Part shown: in pieces, positions 6,219 to 10,986 of the stretch
Layout: each line of letters starts with the position of its first letter
Position numbering within the stretch: the stretch's first letter is position 1
Assembly (NCBI GenBank): GCA_015064425.1
Contig: SVSF01000057.1
Coordinates: 1 to 10,986 of the forward strand
Reading direction: 5' to 3'
Source: Oscillospiraceae bacterium
GTDB taxonomy: Bacteria > Bacillota_A > Clostridia > Oscillospirales > CAG-272
Length of the DNA: 10,986 nt
Notes under the pieces: model-generated
Databases searched by the model: none
What the model was told of the DNA's origin: nothing
The model's input: the letters and a program-made list of their open reading frames with translations, nothing else
Made by a program: the position numbers and the translations under genes

Positions 6219-7031
6219 ATGGTATATGAAAAAATTTGTCTCAACTCGGAGGCATATCTTGAAGTGTACGTTGCTGATAAAGTGGGAGATCGAATGAGAA
6301 ATGCAATTCTCGTAATTCCCGGAGGGGCATACTCGCGTGTTTGTTCCGACCGTGAAGGAGAACCCATTGCAATGGCGTTTATACCATACGGATTCAATGC
6401 ATTCGTTCTTCACTACTCGGCCGGTAAAAAGGCATTTCCCTCCCATCTTATTGAGGCTTCTCTTGCAATGAAGCATATAAGGGATAACGCCGAACGTTAC
6501 GGGATCGATTCCAAAAATGTCTTCGTAGTCGGATTTTCCGCAGGCGGACATCTTGCTGCAAGTCTCGGCACCATGTGGCACAGAAAAGAGATATACGATT
6601 CTGTGGATATGGACTACGGATATAACCGTCCCCTCGGAATGATGCTTATTTATCCCGTAGTGAGCTACAAATATCCTCAAGCCCATTCCTTTAATAATCT
6701 GTTAATGGAAAAAGAGCCTTCTGAAGAAAAACTGAAGGATTGCAGTATAGAATGCAATGTAAGCGAAAAGACCTGCCCCGCATATATCGTCCATACCTAC
6801 AGCGACACTGTAGTTCCCGTAAAGCATTCTCTTTGTCTTGCGGAAGCTTTGGAAAATAATGGGGTCGAATTTGAACTTCATATATATCCCGATGCACCTC
6901 ACGGCTTTGCACTTGCCAACGAAATAACTATGCTGGACGTAGATAAATGGTGCAACAAGGCAATACAAAAATGGATCTCCCAGGCTATTGCCTGGTCTGA
7001 ACATATTTCAAAAAACGATAAAGGAGTGTAA
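6219..7031 (+). CDS. Alpha/beta hydrolase, esterase type (acetyl esterase / xylan-esterase-like)
   Basis: The 270-residue protein has the alpha/beta-hydrolase layout. An oxyanion-type IPGGAYSR lies at 33-40, the nucleophile elbow GFSAGG at 105-110 (Ser107), a probable catalytic Asp196 in TYSDTVVP, and His228 in APHGFAL. There is no signal peptide, so it acts in the cytoplasm. The pattern fits the Aes/BD-FAE-like esterases (COG0657), which remove acetyl or acyl groups from small sugars or oligosaccharides; a specific substrate cannot be assigned. The start has a GGAGG site. The next gene, a sugar isomerase-like barrel, begins two bases after the stop codon, with its ribosome site inside the end of this gene. 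The two are therefore surely co-expressed, which leans toward a carbohydrate role. Other possibilities are peptidase or lactone hydrolase activity. Confidence 0.85.
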   Translation: MVYEKICLNSEAYLEVYVADKVGDRMRNAILVIPGGAYSRVCSDREGEPIAMAFIPYGFNAFVLHYSAGKKAFPSHLIEASLAMKHIRDNAERYGIDSKNVFVVGFSAGGHLAASLGTMWHRKEIYDSVDMDYGYNRPLGMMLIYPVVSYKYPQAHSFNNLLMEKEPSEEKLKDCSIECNVSEKTCPAYIVHTYSDTVVPVKHSLCLAEALENNGVEFELHIYPDAPHGFALANEITMLDVDKWCNKAIQKWISQAIAWSEHISKNDKGV

Positions 7032-7033
7032 CT

Positions 7034-7957
7034 ATGTTAAAAGTCGGAGTCCAGTCAGCAGGATGGTATAATCAAGAAGATCCGCTTGCATCCTTTGAAT
7101 ATATTAAGGAATGCGGATTTGAAGCGGTAGATTTCAATATCGATCACTATTTCAGCCCGGGTAAAATGTCCAAAGAAGGCAAATATTCAACAGTATTTGA
7201 CGGAAGCGTAGAAGAAGTACTTGAATTTTTTACTCCTTTGAAAGAAGCATCAGAAAAAACCGGAGTGATCATAAGCCAGATGCATGCACCTTTTCCGATC
7301 TGGTTTGAGGACAAGGATGACGTAAATGAATATTCCGTTGACGTTCTTGATAAATGCTTCGCGGTATGTGAATACGTGTCCTGCCCCGCAATAGTGGTAC
7401 ATTCCGTAAAACGTCCCACAAAAAAGCAGGAATATGAGACTAACCTCGAGATATATCGCGGGCTCATTCCTCACATCAAAAAGTACAAAGGTGTAAAGAT
7501 CTGTCTTGAAAACCTGTTCTCAAGACGCGGTCCCCGCATAATTGAGGCAGGGATCGCAAACGGTCACGACATTTGCGGAATGATAGATATTCTCAATAAA
7601 GAAGCCGGAGGAGATTACTTCGGATTCTGCTTTGACACCGGTCATGCGAATATGACGGGGCACAAAATAAGGGACTATATAAACGATTTCGGAGACAAGA
7701 TAAGCGTTCTTCACATACATGATAACAACGGGCTTGAAGATTTTCATATGGTTCCCTATTCCTACCTCATATCCAATTGTGAGCACAGCTGTGATTGGAA
7801 CGGATTTGTAGAAGGGCTTAAGGATGTAAGTTACAACGGAACGCTTTCCTTTGAGACCTTCCGCATCTTCTCGGCTTACCCCGCAGAAGTTCACACGGAG
7901 GTATTAAAGCTTATTGCCGCTATAGGAAAATATTGGGTAAAAGAACTCAATTCATAA
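7034..7957 (+). CDS. Sugar phosphate isomerase/epimerase-like TIM barrel (AP endonuclease 2 superfamily)
   Basis: The 307-residue protein matches the xylose-isomerase-like barrel family (COG1082, IolE-type). Features are an opening MLKVGVQSAGW strand, SQMHAPFP (81-88), VVHSVKRP (121-128), ICLENLF (156-162), FCFDTGHANMTGH (198-210), VLHIHDN (225-231) and LSFETFR (271-277). Glu159, Asp201, His227 or His229, and Glu274 fall where divalent-metal ligands usually sit in these enzymes, so the active site looks intact. Members interconvert ketoses, act as inositol-pathway dehydratases, or isomerise hydroxypyruvate; which applies here cannot be told. AAGGAG lies about 8 bases ahead of the ATG and overlaps the hydrolase stop region. 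The next gene starts 7 bases after the stop codon. Confidence 0.85.
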   Translation: MLKVGVQSAGWYNQEDPLASFEYIKECGFEAVDFNIDHYFSPGKMSKEGKYSTVFDGSVEEVLEFFTPLKEASEKTGVIISQMHAPFPIWFEDKDDVNEYSVDVLDKCFAVCEYVSCPAIVVHSVKRPTKKQEYETNLEIYRGLIPHIKKYKGVKICLENLFSRRGPRIIEAGIANGHDICGMIDILNKEAGGDYFGFCFDTGHANMTGHKIRDYINDFGDKISVLHIHDNNGLEDFHMVPYSYLISNCEHSCDWNGFVEGLKDVSYNGTLSFETFRIFSAYPAEVHTEVLKLIAAIGKYWVKELNS

Positions 7958-7964
7958 GTCCGAA

Positions 7965-8690
7965 ATGAAGTATGAAAATATTAAAGAAGCCATATTTATA
8001 AGCCGACCGAACAGATTTGTTGCTGAAGTTGATATAGAAGGCGAAATAAAGACCGTACACGTAAAAAACACGGGAAGATGCCGTGAACTTCTGGTACACG
8101 GTGCCAAGGTGTATCTCTACAGATCGGATTCTCCATTGAGAAAGACCGAATACGATCTTGTTGCCGTCCAAAAGAAAAGAGAAGACGGTAGCAGTATCAT
8201 TATAAACATAGATTCGCAAATTCCCAATGCAGTTGCTTTGGAGTGGTTTTTTTCGGGAAATAGCCCTTTTTCAAAAGATTCTCTTATAAAAAGAGAGGTA
8301 GGCTACGGAAATTCAAGATTCGACTTTTATATTGAATCGGAAGGGGAAAAGATCTTTCTTGAGGTAAAGGGAGTTACTCTCGAAAATAACGGAGTTGCCA
8401 TGTTTCCGGATGCTCCCACAGAGCGGGGTGTAAAGCATTTAAGAGAGCTTATAACCGCCAAAAGATCCGGATACGAAGCCTACGTACTATTCATAATTCA
8501 AATGAAAGGTATAAGATACTTTACACCAAACACAGAGACCCATGCGGAATTTGCCGAATTGCTCAAAAAAGCAAATACTCAAGGAGTTCACATACTTGCC
8601 GTTGACTGCAAAGTAGAAAAAGACAGTATCACAGCCGATAAATATGTAAAGACTGTGCTTGTCCACGACGAAAAGAAGGCGAAAAATTGA
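7965..8690 (+). CDS. sfsA: SfsA family nuclease-fold protein
   Basis: The 241-residue protein is normal length for SfsA. The N-terminal OB-like part has ISRPNRFVAEV (12-22) and KNTGRCRELLVHGA (34-47). The C-terminal part carries the PD-(D/E)XK-like core: SRFDF (Asp120), EVK (Glu133, Lys135) and the diagnostic FPDAPTERGVKHL (147-159). SfsA was first noted as a factor in sugar fermentation gene expression in E. coli, and its fold suggests nucleic acid binding or cleavage, but its exact role remains uncertain. The ATG is where family members begin, yet no clear ribosome site precedes it. It lies only 7 bases after the isomerase stop codon, so translation probably depends on coupling. An in-frame stop at 7938-7940 excludes a longer form from an upstream ATG. 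Its end overlaps the next start codon. Confidence 0.93.
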   Translation: MKYENIKEAIFISRPNRFVAEVDIEGEIKTVHVKNTGRCRELLVHGAKVYLYRSDSPLRKTEYDLVAVQKKREDGSSIIINIDSQIPNAVALEWFFSGNSPFSKDSLIKREVGYGNSRFDFYIESEGEKIFLEVKGVTLENNGVAMFPDAPTERGVKHLRELITAKRSGYEAYVLFIIQMKGIRYFTPNTETHAEFAELLKKANTQGVHILAVDCKVEKDSITADKYVKTVLVHDEKKAKN

Positions 8691-10126
8691 AAAAAACATA
8701 CGTTACAACCATGCCAGATCATATTGGTGCATTTTTAAAGGCAAGTGAATGCTTTGCATCTTTGAATATAAACATAACAAGAGTAAGCTATAACAAAGCT
8801 GTCGACTCAAATACTCTGTTTATAGATGCAGAAGGAAGCGAGCAACAGTTGTCTAAAGCAGATGCGCTTTTGAACGAAATAGGTTATCTAGACAATAATC
8901 GAAACAGCAGGAATATCGTCCTTTTGGAATTCAGTTTAAGAGATATCCCCGGCGGTGCCACCGCTATACTTTCTCTTATACGAGAATTCAGCTTCAACAT
9001 TTCATATATCAGTTCTCAGGAAAACGGATCTGATTATCAGCTCTTTAAAATGGGGCTTTTCGTTGAAGATGCAGGCAAGATAACTGAATTTCTTTCACAA
9101 GCAGAAAAGATATGCAAAGTCAGAGTTATTGACTATGACCATACAGAGAAGATATATGACAACAGCATATTCTACAATTCTTTCGTCAACGGTCTTGCCG
9201 AAAGCATTGATATTACGGAAGAAAAGAGAAACTCTCTGCTTGTAAACACAAATCTCGCAATGCAGACTCTTGATGAGAAGGGTCTTTCACCTTACCGAAC
9301 CTTTGAAAGCATAGGCAAATTTGCAGAACTTTTGTCACTTTACAGAGGAAATGCATTTTCCCCTCGCATCAACCGGTATAAATACAGCGAAAACACAGAG
9401 ATCACTCTTATCGAGCCTCCCTGCGGAAGCAATACGGCCGTTATAAGAAGTACGGACGGACTTTTGTTCGTTGACAGCGGATATGCATGCTACAAGGAAG
9501 AAATGCTATCGCTTTTCAAGAAGCTCTTTCCTGACTATGATACCGTAAAGAAAAGCCTGCTTCTTACTCATGCAGACGTTGACCATACGGGACTTCTCCC
9601 CATATTTGACGAGATACTTCTGAGCCGAAAAAGTGCCGAGTGTCTGAAGCTCGAATACGAAGAAAAGCACGGATTCAGAGAACAAAATCCTATTCACCGA
9701 CCTTACATAAATATTTGTAAGATACTCACCTCATACTCACCGGTATCTCCGGAAAAGCTGCATCCCATGTGGGGCTGCAGAGGTGATTCCGAAGAGCCTT
9801 TAGTACAGACGGGATTTTTTAATTTCGGTGAACTACATTTTGAGGTATATGAAGGGAAAGGCGGACATCTGCCCGGAGAAAACGTATTTATAGATTACAC
9901 TCACAGAATAGCGTTCACCGGTGATATATACGTGAATGTAAAAGACATGACACCCGAGCAGGCCAAATACAATCAATATGCGCCAATTCTTATGACATCT
10001 GTCGATACCGACCCGAAATTATGTGCTGCAGAAAGAAGTTCCATAATGCAAAGACTGGGAAACGGTGATTGGCACGTATACGGTGCCCATGGAGCAAAAA
10101 AAGACCTTTCAATAAAAATACTATAA
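8687..10126 (+). CDS. ACT-ACT-metallo-beta-lactamase-fold fusion protein
   Basis: The 479-residue protein has three parts. Residues 1-70 (YVTTMPDHIGAFLKASECFASLNINI) and about 76-150 (LEFSLRDIPGGATAILSLIREFSFNI) are two ACT domains. Residues 155-232 are a mostly helical linker. Residues 238-479 are a metallo-beta-lactamase fold: GSNTAVIR, LLFVDSG, THADVDH (294-300), GGHLPGE with His394, FTGD with Asp413, and GAHG with His468. The usual HxHxDH motif is HxDxDH here (His295, Asp297, Asp299, His300), while the other expected ligands remain, so it is probably a metal-dependent hydrolase or oxidoreductase controlled by an amino-acid-type ligand. The start is TTG, sharing bases with the sfsA stop (TTGA). 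A GAAGG site 7 bases ahead supports it, and starting at the next ATG (Met9, 8711) would remove the first beta strand. The substrate is unknown. Confidence 0.85.
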   Translation: MKKTYVTTMPDHIGAFLKASECFASLNINITRVSYNKAVDSNTLFIDAEGSEQQLSKADALLNEIGYLDNNRNSRNIVLLEFSLRDIPGGATAILSLIREFSFNISYISSQENGSDYQLFKMGLFVEDAGKITEFLSQAEKICKVRVIDYDHTEKIYDNSIFYNSFVNGLAESIDITEEKRNSLLVNTNLAMQTLDEKGLSPYRTFESIGKFAELLSLYRGNAFSPRINRYKYSENTEITLIEPPCGSNTAVIRSTDGLLFVDSGYACYKEEMLSLFKKLFPDYDTVKKSLLLTHADVDHTGLLPIFDEILLSRKSAECLKLEYEEKHGFREQNPIHRPYINICKILTSYSPVSPEKLHPMWGCRGDSEEPLVQTGFFNFGELHFEVYEGKGGHLPGENVFIDYTHRIAFTGDIYVNVKDMTPEQAKYNQYAPILMTSVDTDPKLCAAERSSIMQRLGNGDWHVYGAHGAKKDLSIKIL

Positions 10127-10143
10127 ACAAATAGGAGATCAAA

Positions 10144-10677
10144 ATGTCAAATATATGGCACGATATCAACCCTAAGAGAATTTCGTCAAAAGATTTTATA
10201 GCAGTAATAGAAATTCCCAAGGGAAGCAAAACAAAATACGAACTTGACAAAGAAACAGGACTTATTATGCTGGATAGAGTACTTCACACATCCACACACT
10301 ATCCGGCTAATTATGGATTTATTCCGAGGACCTACGGTGACGACGGAGACCCTCTTGACGTTCTTGTACTGTGTTCCGAAGCCCTGGATCCGCTTACTTT
10401 GGTCCGTTGCTATCCTATAGGATATATCAGTATGCTTGATAATAACAAAAATGACGAGAAGATAATAGCTATTCCCTTCTCGGACCCCACGTATAACGGA
10501 TATAACGACATATCTGAGCTTCCCATACATATATTCGAAGAAATGACTCATTTCTTCTCCGTATATAAAGCGCTCGAAAATAAAGAAGCCGTAGCTGGAG
10601 ATATAAACGGTCACGAAGCAGCTCAGAAGGTTATTGAGACGGCAATAAACGAATACGTTGAAAGATACTGCAAATAA
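10144..10677 (+). CDS. ppa: Family I inorganic pyrophosphatase
   Basis: The 177-residue protein is a complete soluble family I pyrophosphatase, which splits pyrophosphate to phosphate in the cytoplasm and pulls biosynthetic reactions forward. The signature GDDGDPLDVLV gives metal ligands Asp67, Asp69 and Asp72. By comparison with the E. coli enzyme the other active-site residues are present: Glu23, Lys31, Glu33, Arg45, Tyr53, Tyr57, Asp99, Asp104, Lys106, Tyr141 and Lys142. Start and length fit the family, and a TAGGAGATC ribosome site lies ahead of the ATG. It follows the fusion gene by 17 bases and is probably the last gene of that unit. The ligase encoded upstream makes pyrophosphate, but so do many reactions, so no special link is claimed. 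Confidence 0.95.
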   Translation: MSNIWHDINPKRISSKDFIAVIEIPKGSKTKYELDKETGLIMLDRVLHTSTHYPANYGFIPRTYGDDGDPLDVLVLCSEALDPLTLVRCYPIGYISMLDNNKNDEKIIAIPFSDPTYNGYNDISELPIHIFEEMTHFFSVYKALENKEAVAGDINGHEAAQKVIETAINEYVERYCK

Positions 10678-10762
10678 AAAAAGAAGCTTGGAAAAGGCTA
10701 CTTCTCACAAAGATATCTTGAATACCCAGTGAAAACAGCCGATTGACGAGTGCGAGAATAGT

Positions 10763-10803
10763 CATATCATAGAATTCATTTGAGTTCTATGATATGGATT
10801 TTT
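10763..10803 (+). terminator. Terminator-like hairpin downstream of the pyrophosphatase gene
   Basis: Arms CATATCATAGAATTC (10763-10777) and GAGTTCTATGATATG (10782-10796) form a 15-base stem with one U-G wobble and an ATTT loop. GA and five T (10799-10803) follow. The stem is AT-rich but long. It lies 85 bases past the ppa stop codon and is the first good stop for the transcript. An operator function is an alternative, because a promoter-like -10 overlaps the left arm. Confidence 0.7.
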
Positions 10804-10832
10804 CATTTCAAAATGAATGTGCGTAACAATAA

Positions 10833-10886
10833 AAAGCAGGTAACTGAAATTCGGGGTTAGCTCAATCAGTTACCTGCTTTATTTTA
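10833..10886. terminator. Long perfect hairpin, possible bidirectional terminator
   Basis: AAAGCAGGTAACTGA (10833-10847) and TCAGTTACCTGCTTT (10866-10880) pair perfectly over 15 bases, with an 18-base loop. On the plus strand the stem runs into TTTATTTTA, and on the minus strand into TTTTTATTG, so it could stop transcription from both sides. The loop contains GGTTAGCTCAA, which resembles the start of a tRNA D arm, but no tRNA can be folded here. Confidence 0.6.
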
Positions 10887-10986
10887 TCTGCTGTTCCAAA
10901 TCGTCGAACAAGTCACTAATGATTATGGTATGCCGGAACAAGATATACTATTTAATTATTTTAATCTTTAAATTCATTGCAGTTCC

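Larger units (their letters stand above)
10678..10986. other. Gene-poor end region with two hairpins and a promoter-like pair
   Basis: No gene could be supported in these 309 bases. Bases 10678-10740 show only a weak AGAAG/CTTCT pairing without a T tract. A promoter-like pair TTGACG (10743-10748), 16-base spacer, TATCAT (10765-10770) overlaps the first strong hairpin. A second hairpin lies at 10833-10880. After that the sequence is AT-rich. On the minus strand a short open tail (10950 down to a TAA at 10881-10879) reads LFRHTIIISDLFDDLEQQIK, but an in-frame TAG closes it upstream. On the plus strand a frame from 10919 is open to the window end, with hydrophobic content and no ribosome site. 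Neither is called as a gene. Confidence 0.6.

Noticed and set aside
8711..8713. ATG at Met9 as the start of the ACT-MBL fusion
   Set aside because: It would delete the first ACT strand, and the TTG at 8687 has GAAGG at good spacing plus stop-start overlap with sfsA.
10678..10720. Terminator immediately after ppa
   Set aside because: Only AGAAG/CTTCT pairing with a mismatched interior is possible and no T run follows; the 10763-10803 hairpin is far better.
10848..10930. tRNA gene beginning in the loop of the last hairpin
   Set aside because: Only the D-arm-like TAGCTCAA is present; no anticodon arm, T arm (GGTTCGAATCC-like) or acceptor pairing can be found.
10919..10986. Plus-strand open frame running off the window end (MIMVCRNKIYY...)
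   Set aside because: It has no ribosome site or promoter placement, is AT-driven in composition and is only 22 codons long in the window.

Overview
The window looks like a chromosomal segment from a low-to-moderate GC Gram-positive anaerobe, most likely a gut-type member of the Clostridia. This is an inference. It rests on AGGAGG-type ribosome binding sites, tight gene spacing, a TTG start, AT-rich promoters, and a clostridial-style pairing of a phenylacetate-CoA ligase homologue with a tandem ACT-domain protein. No insertion sequence, phage gene, CRISPR array or complete RNA gene was recognised. One end is cut inside an XRE-family regulator. The other end runs into a gene-poor stretch with two strong hairpins.

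Layout. Bases 1-244 (minus) hold the N-terminal part of an XRE repressor with its own promoter. Bases 327-1217 (minus) encode a LysR-type regulator. Divergent from it, with overlapping -10 elements, is a three-gene ABC importer (plus, 1401-4207): lipoprotein, permease, ATPase. These match the COG2984/COG4120/COG1101 trio whose characterised members include TrpX-type aromatic amino acid transporters. A 17-base near-palindrome with T-N11-A geometry is centred about 64 bases upstream of the predicted transporter start site, the usual position of a LysR recognition site. A second unit (4356-6104), with its own promoter and a strong terminator, encodes the phenylacetate-CoA ligase homologue and the tandem ACT protein. 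A third unit (6219-10677) starts at another good promoter. It runs through an alpha/beta hydrolase, a sugar phosphate isomerase/epimerase-like TIM barrel, SfsA, an unusual ACT-ACT-metallo-beta-lactamase fusion, and a family I inorganic pyrophosphatase. The last 309 bases hold a strong terminator-like hairpin, a promoter-like pair and a second long hairpin that could terminate in both directions.

How the genes may work together. The first half reads as a regulated aromatic-compound module. The LysR protein would sense a small molecule, the importer would bring in an aromatic amino acid or similar solute, the ligase would activate an aryl acid to its CoA ester, and the ACT protein would sense an amino acid. 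The substrate is not shown by the sequence, and no indolepyruvate oxidoreductase is present in the window. The second half mixes probable carbohydrate-side functions (hydrolase, isomerase) with housekeeping genes. The ACT-ACT-MBL fusion is the least ordinary protein here: its zinc motif reads HxDxDH rather than HxHxDH, while the other expected metal ligands are present.
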